Both the position numbers and the translations under genes were made by a program. A DNA stretch of 64,000 nucleotides from DATBAT01 sp963824805 (GTDB lineage: Bacteria; Acidobacteriota; Terriglobia; Terriglobales; Acidobacteriaceae). Below the pieces are notes generated by a model. It was given only the letters and a program-made list of their open reading frames with translations, did not search any database and was not told the origin of the DNA. Shown here piece by piece: positions 8,648 through 18,262 of the stretch. Every line of letters starts with the position of its first letter. Within the stretch, counting starts at the first letter, position 1. The stretch covers positions 4,121-68,120 of the forward strand of contig CAWGQZ010000011.1 in the NCBI GenBank assembly GCA_963824805.1, read 5' to 3'.

Positions 8648-9639
8648 AAGGTGCCGACGCTAACCAGCTGCTGAGGCGCTGAAAATATTCTCACCGGGTT
8701 ACGCAAAGTCCGCCCAAAGACTTCGCACCCAACCTGCATTACGTCGCCGTCTTCCAACTGGACTCCATCACTGAAGCTCAGTGCATCGGTGCCAAAGTAG
8801 TGAATGTGAACGTCCCCCGGACGCCTGTGACCTTCAAACTTGAAGTGGTGATGCTCGATATTCTGCAGGCTGTGGCACATCTCACCTTCGCCAGTGCGGA
8901 AGGTCTTAGACCACAACTCTCGACCGTCTCGCACGATGCTGGCTGTAACTGCGACCGATTGAAACTCCGAATCGGCCCTCAACTCCGGTCCCAGAGAACA
9001 TGTCCTCAACTTTGAGCCAGCCAGGTTCAGATAGTTTTTCTTCTCGAAGCGATGGTCGGAGAACTCGTTGCCCGTCGCGAAGCCGATGCGGTAAGGCCTG
9101 CCCTCGCCTCCAATCACATAGACCCCAGCGATCTCGGCTTCTTCACCACCGTCCTCGGCATAGGCAGGGACATCGAGCGGTTCGTTGTGCGCGCGAAGAA
9201 TTGTGCCCGTGCCCTTGTAAAACCATTCAGGAGGAATTCCCACACATTCCGGCGCCGGGCGACCGCCCTCCATCCCCCAGCGAAACATGCGCATGCTGTC
9301 GGTAAGTTCCTCGCCAGCGGTGGAGTGCATCATTTGCCGCCCGCGCGCGGATCCCAGGTGAGTGAGCCCCGTTCCGGATATCAGCGTGCGCGATGGTTCC
9401 TCCGGATGGTCAATCGCGGGCAGGACGTGCCATTCAGATTTACCTTCGTAGATTGGGTCGTAATCCAGGAGTTCGTCGGAAAGCCGTTTGTGCACCACCT
9501 CGCTCAAAGTTTCGCCGGAGGAAATTGCGGTCGAGGCAAGCGCGTAAATCGAAGTGGAATCAGGGAGTAACCGCAACTTTGGTTCTTCAACCACCGCCAC
9601 GTGTCGGAGGTTTGCCCTTCGCAATTGAATCAATCTCAT
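8644..9639 (-). CDS. AraD1/GguC-type fumarylacetoacetate hydrolase-fold protein
   Basis: A 331-aa protein that I match to the AraD1/GguC group of the FAH superfamily by the motif SGTGLTHLGSARGRQMMH and by the C-terminal VQLEDGDVMQVGCEVFGR. FAH-fold enzymes are metal-dependent lyases, hydrolases or dehydratases acting on 2-keto acids. AraD1 members lie in L-arabinose/sugar-acid loci and are proposed to process 2-keto-3-deoxy acids. Metal ligands are probably the acidic residues in GEEAEIAGVYVI. It starts 3 bases after the stop of the enolase-superfamily dehydratase, whose product (a 2-keto-3-deoxy sugar acid) would be its natural substrate. The exact reaction, dehydration or hydrolysis of a diketo acid, is not settled by sequence. 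Confidence 0.75.
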   Translation of the reverse strand: MRLIQLRRANLRHVAVVEEPKLRLLPDSTSIYALASTAISSGETLSEVVHKRLSDELLDYDPIYEGKSEWHVLPAIDHPEEPSRTLISGTGLTHLGSARGRQMMHSTAGEELTDSMRMFRWGMEGGRPAPECVGIPPEWFYKGTGTILRAHNEPLDVPAYAEDGGEEAEIAGVYVIGGEGRPYRIGFATGNEFSDHRFEKKNYLNLAGSKLRTCSLGPELRADSEFQSVAVTASIVRDGRELWSKTFRTGEGEMCHSLQNIEHHHFKFEGHRRPGDVHIHYFGTDALSFSDGVQLEDGDVMQVGCEVFGRTLRNPVRIFSAPQQLVSVGTL

Positions 9640-9642
9640 CGA

Positions 9643-10815
9643 CTACTCCAGCACCTCAAAACGCTTCAGTGCTTCTTCGTTGATGGTGAGTCCAAGCCCA
9701 GGGACACTTTCGTCGAGATCAATGAATCCATCTTTCGCTTTGGGCTCGCCGTTGAAGACATACCAGAAGAGTTCGTTCCCGACTTCAATGTCAACAATTG
9801 GGAAATACTCGGCCATCGGAGAATTCAAACTTGCCATGACCACGTGATAGTTATGCATTTGTCCGGCATGGGGGATAACCGGTACGGAATGAGCTTCAGC
9901 AAGAGCTGCGATCTTTCTTGCCTGAGTGATGCCCCCGACGCGGTTGGTGTCAAATTGGATGTAGTCGACAGCCCGAGCCTCCAACAGTTCGCGAAAACCG
10001 TAAAGCGTGAATTCGTGTTCCCCGCCGGAAATCGGCACTCGGGCATAGGATTTGAGCTCGGCGTAGCCATGAATGTCGTCGGGAATGACCGGTTCTTCCA
10101 GCCATCTGAGATGGAACGGTTCGAGCAGCGGGAGCATTCGCTTAGCGTAGTCCAGGGTCCATCCCATGTACGCGTCGGCCATTACGTCTATCTCATCGCC
10201 GACGGTTTCTCGAACGGTACGCACTAAATTCAGGTTATGCTGCATTCCGGCAGCGCCATCGGTGGGTCCCCACCCGAACCGCAGCTTCATTGCCTTGAAG
10301 CCATCTTGCTTGTATTGGCTGGCCTCGGCTGCAAGTTTCTTCAACTCGACGCTATACAGGCGGCTGGCGTAAACCGGAATCCGCGGCTTGGTTTTCCCTC
10401 CCAGCAGACGGAATACAGGCTGTTTAGCGGACTTACCCAGAAGGTCCCAGAGCGCAATGTCGACCGCGCTGATCGCGACCATTCCAATTCCTTTGCGTCC
10501 AAACGCCATCGTCTTGCGATACATGTGCTGCCACAGAATCTCTGTGTCCCAAGGATCGGCGCCCATCAACAGCGGCTTCAAATAGAGATCGATTACCTGC
10601 TTGGTTACATGCGGTGCAAGCGCGGCGTTACCAATCCCCACGTGTCCATCATCGCTGAACAGCTCGACGACAAGCCATCCATGAAAGGTGAAGGTGCTCA
10701 TGGAAGCTTGCGGAAGCGCCAGCAGATCCATTGGATTGGTACAGAAATGAGGAGGCAACGGGACGGTCTTGCCCTTCCACTGCACGACGCGGGTTCGAAT
10801 TTCTTTAATTTTCAA
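9643..10815 (-). CDS. Mandelate racemase/muconate lactonizing-family sugar-acid dehydratase (rhamnonate dehydratase-like)
   Basis: A 390-aa member of the enolase superfamily. The capping domain (residues 1-130) is followed by a barrel with GFKAMKLRFGWGPTDG carrying the catalytic Lys region. VMADAYMGWTLDY supplies a metal Asp, WLEEPVIPDD a metal Glu, ISGGEHEFTLYGFR the next ligand, and VIPHAGQMHNYH the catalytic His loop. The pieces WGPTDGAAG, GGEHEFTL and PHAGQM resemble the rhamnonate dehydratase subgroup, so dehydration of a sugar acid to a 2-keto-3-deoxy acid is expected. Specificity between rhamnonate, arabinonate, galactonate and others is open. The start is a TTG that overlaps the transporter's stop as TTGA. 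Confidence 0.82.
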   Translation of the reverse strand: MKIKEIRTRVVQWKGKTVPLPPHFCTNPMDLLALPQASMSTFTFHGWLVVELFSDDGHVGIGNAALAPHVTKQVIDLYLKPLLMGADPWDTEILWQHMYRKTMAFGRKGIGMVAISAVDIALWDLLGKSAKQPVFRLLGGKTKPRIPVYASRLYSVELKKLAAEASQYKQDGFKAMKLRFGWGPTDGAAGMQHNLNLVRTVRETVGDEIDVMADAYMGWTLDYAKRMLPLLEPFHLRWLEEPVIPDDIHGYAELKSYARVPISGGEHEFTLYGFRELLEARAVDYIQFDTNRVGGITQARKIAALAEAHSVPVIPHAGQMHNYHVVMASLNSPMAEYFPIVDIEVGNELFWYVFNGEPKAKDGFIDLDESVPGLGLTINEEALKRFEVLE

Positions 10816-12077
10816 GTTGTTGCCTGATATTCGAGTTTTTGCGGATTGACCAAGGGCTGCACTGCAGGAATCAAGATCAGGAGCACTAAAAAGGCGATGA
10901 CATGAAACGTCCCTGCCAGGCTAAATACAACCGTGTAACCCAGGCCGCGATCCAGGAGATACCCCGCCAGTTGCCCGAACGCGATTCCCCCCATCGCGCC
11001 GCCGAATCCCACCATTCCGGCTACCGCTCCCACGACGCTCTTTGGATACAGGTCGGCAGGCAGCACGATGACAAGAGTTGACCAGGACTGCTGGCCAAAA
11101 TATGCAAGGCTGAATATAGCAAGCGCGATGGAAACCCGCACATGGGGTACAAGAATAATAGTTGGCATGACCGAGGCGCTAAGCCCGAGCGCGATTTTTC
11201 GCGCCGCGTTAAGCGAAAGATTTCGCCGCACCAGATAGCTGGAGAACCCTCCGCCTGCCAGACAGCCGAAGCCGGCTGCGGCATACGGAATCCATGCGAA
11301 GGCCCCACCGCTTTCACGTCAAAGCCGCGAGCGTCGTACAAGTATTTTGGCAGCCAGAATAAATAGAAATACCAGGCGGAGTCGCTAAGGGTCTTCGCCA
11401 GCACAACACCCCATGTTTGCCGGAATTTGCAGCAGGCCGATCCAGCTGAAACTCGATTCGGAACCGGGAGGATGAAGGGGTTGCGCCAGCTTCTCTCGTT
11501 CCTCTTGTTTCAGCCGTGGGTGTTCCTCAGGGGGAAAATACGAGTGTCGCCACCAGATCGTCCAGGCGATACCGAGAAGACCTGTCGCCACAAAAATCCA
11601 GCGCCAGTTGGCGAAGATGAGAATCAAGGCAATCAGCGGAGGTGCGATGACGGCACCTACGGCGCTGCCTCCGTTGATGATTCCCATGGCAGTGGCGCGT
11701 TCCTTCGTTGAAAACCATTCCGCGACCACCCGGGTGGCGGCAGGGAAACCTCCGCCTTCACCGGCGCCCAGCAGAAATCGGCTGACCGCCAGCATGGCAA
11801 AACTAAGAGCAAAACTGTGGCTGAAGCAGGCAAGCGACCAAGCCACCATGACGACGGTGAAGCCTCGGCGAGTACCCAGCATGTCGGTTAGCTTGCCACC
11901 GCCCGCGTACAGAAATGCGTAAGCCAATAAAAAGGCCGACTGCAGATAGGAAAACTGCTGGTTGGTAAGCGGAATATCTTTCTCGATCGCCTTAATCGCG
12001 ACCGGAAGCGTCTGACGGTCCAGATAGCTGATGGCGATGGCGGCACTCACCAGAATAGCGATTCGCCAACGAAGCAC
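10812..12077 (-). CDS. MFS sugar-acid transporter, with two compensating frameshifts
   Basis: A major facilitator transporter of the ExuT/GudP anion:cation symporter type, about 420 aa if read through. The N-terminal part (12077 to about 11423) shows ISYLDRQTLPVAIKAIEKD, LGTRRGFT and SRFLLGAGEGGGFPAATR. The middle part (about 11420-11305) continues in another frame with TLSDSAWYFYLFWLPKYL, and the last part returns to the original frame. Alignment between frames implies one extra base in CCGG at 11420-11423 and one missing base in the CCCC run at 11303-11306. Uncorrected, the protein stops at 11385. It probably imports the sugar acid used by the following genes; its stop overlaps the dehydratase start. 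Confidence 0.8.
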
Positions 12078-12150
12078 GCATTGCTCCTAACATCTGCCTT
12101 CGATTTCGTGAGACTTCAAGATACACGCATCTCGCCTTGTTGCAGGTGCT

Positions 12151-13608
12151 CTATTTGGCCGGCAGCGTTTCCGGCGGCGCTTTCTGCAATACCCCACCTT
12201 GTCCAACCAGCTTTTCAATCTCGTTCAGTTCGGTTGGCAGGAAATCGGTGAAGTTCTCGTAGCCCGTGGGCGTAATGACGATTACATCTTCATATCGAAG
12301 ATATCGGGTTTCCTCGGGCACGCGAAGCTGGGGATCGATGGAGAAGACCTGTCCAGGTTTCAGGGGTCCAGGCTGGTAATCGCCGTCGTCGTGGACGGTC
12401 AAGCCCACCGGATGCGAGAAGATCCCACCGCCTGTATCCACCAGCCTGTGAGCCGCCTGTTCATAAATCGCTTTTGAAAACCTGGTACGCGCGAAAACCG
12501 GCTCCATGGCGGCTTTGGCATCTTGCAGGACCTGAGCCGGCGTTACCCCCGGCTGGATGCGCTGCATAACGGTATTGCGATACGCAAGTACGAATCCCAA
12601 GAGCTCCCGGTCGACGGCGGAATATTTTCCGTTGGCCGGCCACATTCGCGTGATGTCGCTCACGTAATAGCGATAGTCGGGAGCATAGTCAAGCAGAATC
12701 AAGTCATCATTCGCGATCCGACGGAGGTTGCGGAAATAGTGCATATTCCAGATGTTGTCGACCCCGGCCGCCGCTATCGAGCGATAGCCTTCCAGTCGTG
12801 CGCCGTTGGAAAGAAATACATAGCGCGCCGCCGCTTCCAGCTGATATTCGTATATCGCAGGATGCGTACTGCGTATGGCTTCCAGAATACCCATGCCGGC
12901 AATCTGGGCTGCGCGACGCAGCAGCGCGATTTCCGCAGGACTCTTTAGGCTGCGCATCTCATCAAGAATTGGCGTTAGGTCGCGAATTTCGCTGCGCCAG
13001 AAACGGGTTCGCAGCAGATTGACGAAATGAGTCTGGCGGGGAAGTCGCCCGTCCCAGTAGTCCCCGGCACTCGCAGCGTCGGCATCGAGTATTTCGCGGC
13101 GGCTTTGCCCGGCTGCTTCGGGAGGCGAAAAGGGTGCGTAAATCGTATGCGGCAGCTCTCCGTCAGGGCCCCGCAGCCAGTCTTTCCGCATGAATTCTGT
13201 GCTGAGCACTTCATCAGCGCCGGTTATGGTCTTGACCAGATCGGCATCGTCAGCGGAAAGCGCCTTTCCTTCCGCGGACTCAAGCCGCGCATTCCGGGGC
13301 GGCAAATAGAATGTGGCTTTTCGCGAACGTCCGTCGAGGAGTAGGTACGACTGCGGAGTTTCCAGGCCGGAGAGGTAGTAGAAATCGTTGGTCTGCCGGG
13401 GGTAGATGAACCCATTGGTTTGCGAAACGCCTTGTAACACAGCTACAGCCTGATTGCCGATCTTGTCGAAGATCGCTGCCCAGCGCGATTTGAATTCTTC
13501 CGGCTGAAAGTCACTTTGGTGGTAGGGTATGTCCTGCGATTGCGGCCATGAGCTGGCAAAAGAGAGTGCGATCCAGACAAATGGTGCCGCGATTCGGAAA
13601 AACTTCAT
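12151..13608 (-). CDS. Secreted M24-family Xaa-Pro aminopeptidase (aminopeptidase P-like)
   Basis: A 485-aa peptidase that removes an N-terminal residue preceding proline. The ATG at 13608 (MKFFRIAAPFVWIALSFA) gives a clean signal peptide; a longer reading from 13647 would bury it. The N-terminal creatinase-like domain includes GFIYPRQTNDFYYLSGLE. In the pita-bread domain the metal ligands are Asp in LLDYAPDYR and SDITRMWP, His in SHPVGLTVHD and Glu in LRYEDVIVIT. The usual fourth ligand motif IEP reads SIDPQL here, an Asp in place of Glu. It is divergent from the aldo/keto reductase at 13692. Being proline-directed and exported, it fits a role in using proline- or hydroxyproline-rich peptides. 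Confidence 0.85.
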   Translation of the reverse strand: MKFFRIAAPFVWIALSFASSWPQSQDIPYHQSDFQPEEFKSRWAAIFDKIGNQAVAVLQGVSQTNGFIYPRQTNDFYYLSGLETPQSYLLLDGRSRKATFYLPPRNARLESAEGKALSADDADLVKTITGADEVLSTEFMRKDWLRGPDGELPHTIYAPFSPPEAAGQSRREILDADAASAGDYWDGRLPRQTHFVNLLRTRFWRSEIRDLTPILDEMRSLKSPAEIALLRRAAQIAGMGILEAIRSTHPAIYEYQLEAAARYVFLSNGARLEGYRSIAAAGVDNIWNMHYFRNLRRIANDDLILLDYAPDYRYYVSDITRMWPANGKYSAVDRELLGFVLAYRNTVMQRIQPGVTPAQVLQDAKAAMEPVFARTRFSKAIYEQAAHRLVDTGGGIFSHPVGLTVHDDGDYQPGPLKPGQVFSIDPQLRVPEETRYLRYEDVIVITPTGYENFTDFLPTELNEIEKLVGQGGVLQKAPPETLPAK

Positions 13609-13691
13609 TCGTGCCCTCCCAAATATTCGCGGGGATATTGTAGACATAATAGGCCGGAGGGTAGAGCTTTCTCGGCGGGAGAGTAGAAATC

Positions 13692-14654
13692 ATGGAACTT
13701 CGGCAACTTGGAAATAGCGATCTGAAAATCACGGTTCTTGGCTTCGGCGCCTGGGCGGTCGGAGGCGCGGGCTGGACCGGAAGCATGGGCCCGCAGAATG
13801 AAGCCGACTCTGTGCCCGCTATCCAGGCGGCACTTGATCGCGGCATCAATTGGATTGATACCGCCGCACTATACGGCCTGGGTCATTCCGAAGAGGTGGT
13901 GGCCCGCGCCATCCAGGGAAAAAACCCTCGGCCCTACATTTTCACCAAATGCGAACGTGTCTTCGACGGCAGCGGCCGCGTGGGAGCATCGCTCAAGGCA
14001 GAATCGATCCGCCGGGAATGCGAGGACAGCCTGCGGCGGCTGAAGACCGACACAATCGATCTTTACCAGATCCACTGGCCGGAGCCGGACGCCGACATTG
14101 AAGAGGGCTGGACAACTCTGGCAAGGCTAAAACAAGAAGGGAAGGTCCGCTACATCGGAGTCTCCAATTTTAACGTCGACCAGATGAAGCGCGCACAAGC
14201 CATTGCCCCCATTACTTCCTTGCAGCCGCCTTATTCGCTGGTCACTAGAGAGATCGAAAAAGATATCCTGCCTTACACCCGCCGTAACAACATCGGTGTA
14301 ATCGCCTATTCGCCTATGGCAGCGGGCCTTTTGACCGGATCGATGACGAAGGAGCGCGCCGCCAGCCTCACCGACGAAGACTGGCGCAAACGGCTGCCGA
14401 ATTTTCAAGAGCCTCTCCTCTCGCGTAACTTGCGCATGGTGGAATTTTTGCGGGGAATCGGGCAACGCCACGGGCGCACTCCCGGGCAGGTTGCGATTGC
14501 CTGGACGCTTGCCAATCCGGCGATCACCGGTGCCATTGTGGGATTTCGCAGTCCGCAGCAAGTGGCGGGCATTCTGGACGGAGCCGAGTATCGTCTTTCG
14601 CAAAGCGAACTTGGAGAAATTGAGCAGGCAATGAAGCAAGAGACCGCCGCGTAG
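13692..14654 (+). CDS. Aldo/keto reductase
   Basis: A 320-aa AKR-family oxidoreductase. Catalytic tetrad positions are Asp and Tyr in WIDTAALYGLGHSEE, Lys in YIFTKCER and His in LYQIHWPEPD. The strand VRYIGVSNF and the late motif ITGAIVGFRSPQQV complete the usual pattern. GGCGGGAGAG lies a suitable distance before the ATG. It differs clearly from the AKR at 5024 and looks like the general YajO/Tas-like group. A DUF885 peptidase gene begins 26 bases downstream, so they may share a transcript, although no metabolic link is obvious. The substrate is unknown. Confidence 0.87.
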   Translation: MELRQLGNSDLKITVLGFGAWAVGGAGWTGSMGPQNEADSVPAIQAALDRGINWIDTAALYGLGHSEEVVARAIQGKNPRPYIFTKCERVFDGSGRVGASLKAESIRRECEDSLRRLKTDTIDLYQIHWPEPDADIEEGWTTLARLKQEGKVRYIGVSNFNVDQMKRAQAIAPITSLQPPYSLVTREIEKDILPYTRRNNIGVIAYSPMAAGLLTGSMTKERAASLTDEDWRKRLPNFQEPLLSRNLRMVEFLRGIGQRHGRTPGQVAIAWTLANPAITGAIVGFRSPQQVAGILDGAEYRLSQSELGEIEQAMKQETAA

Positions 14655-14680
14655 CGCTTGCGAATCGTCCCGGAAAACTT

Positions 14681-16402
14681 ATGCGATTGAAGCCATTGAT
14701 TTGTCTCTTGCCAGCTCTCCTCGCCAGTTGTGTGTTGGTATCGGCCCAGCAAAAGGTCGACCCTCCACCTCCCGCCCTCCAGTCGCTCGCTGACGAGTTC
14801 TGGCACTGGCGCGCACGTTGTCAGCCGTTTTCCAAGGACGACATTCCCCGCATCGAGCACCCGGAAGGTCCGCGCGATTGGTCAGCAGCGTCGATCGCCA
14901 AGCAGCAGGCAGCGTTGAAAGAATTTCAGTCGAGATGGAGGAAGATCGATCCTCACGGGTGGAGCGTGGCCCAACAAGTGGACTACCGGCTTATTGGTTC
15001 GGCATTGGCGCGAGTTCATTGGGAGCTGAATATCACCCAACGCTGGCTGAAAGATCCATCTTTTTACACCGATCAGGCAATGACTGCGTTGCTGGAAGAT
15101 TTGACTCCTCCGCCCCCTTTTGATGCCAGGCGTAGCCGAGTATTGATGGCCCATATGGCTGAGATTCCAGGCCTTCTGGAAGACGGTAAAAAGAATCTGC
15201 ATCCCGTCCGGCCTTTCGCGCAGTTATCAATCGATCAGTTACAACAGGTTCGGCCGGAGTTGGAGCGAATTAGATCTCAAGTCGGGCCCATGCTGCAGGG
15301 AATATCGGCCACGGATTTCATGCAGGCGACAGAGAAAGCCGTTGCCGCCCTGGAAGCGTACAGAGCCTGGCTTGGCCAGAATCTGGATAGGATGCCCACC
15401 AACGCCGCCATTGGCCGCGCCAACTATGAGTTCTTCCTAGATGAAGTTGCACTCCTCCCTTACACGCCGGAGCAACTCTTCGCCATCAGCGCCCAGGAGT
15501 GGGCGCGCTCTGTAGCATTTGAGCAATATGAAAAACAGCGCAACCAGGATGCGGCGGAACTGAAAATCGCTTCGAGCCTGGAAGCACAACTCAAAAAATC
15601 CCAGGAACAAGAGTTGGCAATCCGCGAATTCCTCGACAAAAAGGGGATCATGTCGGTGCCGCCGGCTATCCGGCACTACAAGTTGATGGCGATGCCGGAC
15701 TATCTGCGAGGTCTCTCCGACTTCGGCGAATTGGACGACTTCACTGGCCCATCGCGCCTCGATCAGGACTGCGTCCGCTGGATTGAGCCGCCGAGTGAAC
15801 ATCTTGGCTACTTCGCGCTGGCCACCGCCAAGGATGCCCGGCCTGACATGGTGCATGAAGGCGTGCCCGGCCACTATTTCCAGATGGCCTGGTCCTGGAT
15901 GCACGAAGATTCTATTCGCCGCCACTACTATGACTCCGGCGCCAACGAGGGTATCGGGTTTTATGCTGAAGAGATGATGAATCAAGCCGGTCTCTTCGAT
16001 GACAGCGCCCGCACCCACGAGATCATCTACAACTTCATGCGCCTGCGAGCGCTGCGCGTGGAAGTGGACGTCAAATTGGCGCTCGGCACTTTCACCATGA
16101 AGCAGGCCGCGGAATACCTTTCGCAGCATGTGCCTATGGATCTGAAGACCGCAGAAGGCGAGGCCGCGTTGTTTGCCACAACGCCTGGCCAGGCGATCAG
16201 CTATCAGATTGGAAAAAACGAAATTCTGCGATTTCTGGCCGATGCGAAGCTAGAGATGGGCGACAAATTTAGCCTGCGCGAATTCCATGATTTCCTCTGG
16301 AAGAACGGGAATGTACCTATCTCGCTGCAGCGCTGGGAATATCTAGGAAAAGACGACGAACTCCAGGTCATCGAGCAGCGCAAAAGAATGTCAAAGAATT
16401 AA
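14681..16402 (+). CDS. Secreted DUF885 family protein (putative metallopeptidase)
   Basis: A 573-aa exported protein. The signal peptide (MRLKPLICLLPALLASCVLVSAQQ) may end at signal peptidase I site SAQ. DUF885 proteins are mostly helical and contain a zinc-peptidase-like HExxxH-type element; here it is HEGVPGHYFQ near residue 393, with NEGIGFYAEEMMNQAG about 30 residues later as the probable second ligand helix. The C-terminal motif TTPGQAISYQIGKNEI is also characteristic of the family. A second member lies convergent at 16441. Peptidase activity is a family inference rather than something shown by the sequence alone. Confidence 0.82.
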   Translation: MRLKPLICLLPALLASCVLVSAQQKVDPPPPALQSLADEFWHWRARCQPFSKDDIPRIEHPEGPRDWSAASIAKQQAALKEFQSRWRKIDPHGWSVAQQVDYRLIGSALARVHWELNITQRWLKDPSFYTDQAMTALLEDLTPPPPFDARRSRVLMAHMAEIPGLLEDGKKNLHPVRPFAQLSIDQLQQVRPELERIRSQVGPMLQGISATDFMQATEKAVAALEAYRAWLGQNLDRMPTNAAIGRANYEFFLDEVALLPYTPEQLFAISAQEWARSVAFEQYEKQRNQDAAELKIASSLEAQLKKSQEQELAIREFLDKKGIMSVPPAIRHYKLMAMPDYLRGLSDFGELDDFTGPSRLDQDCVRWIEPPSEHLGYFALATAKDARPDMVHEGVPGHYFQMAWSWMHEDSIRRHYYDSGANEGIGFYAEEMMNQAGLFDDSARTHEIIYNFMRLRALRVEVDVKLALGTFTMKQAAEYLSQHVPMDLKTAEGEAALFATTPGQAISYQIGKNEILRFLADAKLEMGDKFSLREFHDFLWKNGNVPISLQRWEYLGKDDELQVIEQRKRMSKN

Positions 16403-16440
16403 ATGAGGCATAACGCGCCCCTGCGGACGTAAAACGGAGC

Positions 16441-18228
16441 CTACTTTGCCTGGGATGAAATCCACGACTCTACTTCCGAGTGCAGCACATCCAGCGGCAG
16501 TGGGCCGCTGCCGACAATCTCGTCGTGGAAAGCCCGCAAATCAAACTTGCTGCCTAACTTCTGGCGGGCTTCTTCCCGCAGTTTAAGAATTTCCAATTGT
16601 CCAAGCTTGTAAGCCAACGCCTGCCCCGGCCACGCGATGTACCGATCAACCTCACTCTGGACATTGGGTTCATCCATCGCCGTATAGCGATGGAAGTATT
16701 CGACCATCTGATCGCGCGACCAGTGTTTTTCGTGTACCCCGGTATCGATCACCAATCGAATGTCGCGCCACATCTCGTTCTCCAGTCGTCCGTAGTTGCT
16801 GTAAGGATCTTCGTAAAAGCCGATCTCCTTTCCCAGCCGTTCCGAATAAAGCGCCCAGCCTTCTACGAACGCCGTGTATTCGCCATTTTTGCGGAATGCG
16901 GGAAGGCCAGGCAGTTCCTGGCCAATTGAAATCTGCAGGTGATGGCCGGGAACTCCTTCGTGATAGGCGATGGCTTCGATATTCAATGTAAGCCGGTGTG
17001 CTGGATCATACTCGTTTACGTTGATCCGGCCTGGCCGCGATCCGTCTTGCGCCCCTTGTGTGTAGTCCGCAGGCACAGCATTCTTGGCGCGAAACGGATC
17101 CATGGGGATCAGGATCAGTTTGTTTTTCGGCAAACGTCCAAAAAGCTTTGGCAACTGCGCTTCCATCTGTCGCGTGTACTTGGTGTAGAGATCGAAAACC
17201 TCCTGGCCAGAGGTGGCATACAGCTTGCGGTCTTTCTTGATGTGATCGTTCAAGCTCGCCAGGTCTCTATATCCCAGTTGGTGGGCAAGTTCGATCATTT
17301 CGGCTTCCGTCTCCGCCAGTTTCTTCAGACCGATTTCGTGAATCTGGTCGGGAGACAGATCAGTTGTGGTCATTCGCCGGACCTGGTAGCGATAACGCTC
17401 AACGCCATCGGGAAGGGCCCAGACGCCGGGGTCTTTACGACCGTGAGGTGCATACTCATTGCGCACAAAAGCGGTGAACTTCTGGTAGGCAGGAGCGATT
17501 TCCGAATCTACCGCGGTCGTGATGGCCGTCTTCAAACGCTTCTGGTCAGATTCTGAAATGGTGGCCGGAAACTTTTCCGCCGGCGTGGCAAACGGACTGG
17601 CCGCCCCCTTTTTGTCGGCGATTTCCTGGGTTTCAGTTGACACTTTCTCCAGAAGGTATCGTGGAGGCATCATGCGGTACTGCATACCCTGCCTCATGTT
17701 GGCCGTTACCTGGTCGAGCGCGTGCGGAATCTGGTGCAGTCGGGAAAGGTAATTGTCGTAGTCGTGCACATTGTTGAATGGCATGAGCGTGACCATGTCT
17801 ACCAGTGAAAGGTGCGGTCCATTCATCTGGTTGACTGGCATTTCCCACGGCTTGAATTGGGTACCCTCAATTTCCTGCTTCAGATTGCGAATCATCAACT
17901 CCCGGCTTAGCGACTCTTGTTGCGGTAGTCCGGCAGCGGGAACGGCTTCAAAGCGGGTAAGGAATTTTTGTTTTTCTGCAATGTCTGCCTGCGCAGCTTG
18001 TTCGGAATAGTCGTCGAGTCGATCGTTGTAGCGATTGTCCCCAAGCGCGGTAGCGGTCTCGGGGCTTTGCTTCAATTCGTACTCCCACTCTTCCTCGAAC
18101 AGGGCGCGAAGCTGCTGGCGGGTGTCGGCCGAAGCAGAATCGCTCTTCGGAGAGGATGAACACGAAACTAGAAGGAACGCGCCAAGTGCTGGCACCAGCC
18201 CGCAACTGAGTGATCGAAAGTTCATCAT
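16441..18228 (-). CDS. DUF885 family lipoprotein (putative metallopeptidase)
   Basis: A 595-aa protein with a lipoprotein-like signal. The segment GAFLLVSCSSSPKSD contains a lipobox LVSC, so the mature protein is probably anchored by its N-terminal Cys near residue 23. The family's metal motif is HEGVPGHHLQ, followed by FVEGWALYSERLGKEIG as the downstream ligand helix. The C terminus carries WPGQALAYKLGQLEIL. It is paralogous but not closely similar to the convergent neighbour at 14681; 38 bases separate their ends. One protein appears soluble and the other lipid-anchored. A role in extracytoplasmic oligopeptide breakdown is inferred from family membership. Confidence 0.83.
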   Translation of the reverse strand: MMNFRSLSCGLVPALGAFLLVSCSSSPKSDSASADTRQQLRALFEEEWEYELKQSPETATALGDNRYNDRLDDYSEQAAQADIAEKQKFLTRFEAVPAAGLPQQESLSRELMIRNLKQEIEGTQFKPWEMPVNQMNGPHLSLVDMVTLMPFNNVHDYDNYLSRLHQIPHALDQVTANMRQGMQYRMMPPRYLLEKVSTETQEIADKKGAASPFATPAEKFPATISESDQKRLKTAITTAVDSEIAPAYQKFTAFVRNEYAPHGRKDPGVWALPDGVERYRYQVRRMTTTDLSPDQIHEIGLKKLAETEAEMIELAHQLGYRDLASLNDHIKKDRKLYATSGQEVFDLYTKYTRQMEAQLPKLFGRLPKNKLILIPMDPFRAKNAVPADYTQGAQDGSRPGRINVNEYDPAHRLTLNIEAIAYHEGVPGHHLQISIGQELPGLPAFRKNGEYTAFVEGWALYSERLGKEIGFYEDPYSNYGRLENEMWRDIRLVIDTGVHEKHWSRDQMVEYFHRYTAMDEPNVQSEVDRYIAWPGQALAYKLGQLEILKLREEARQKLGSKFDLRAFHDEIVGSGPLPLDVLHSEVESWISSQAK

Positions 18229-18262
18229 GCCCCCCGGGGAAGAAAAATTTGGTTTAACATGC

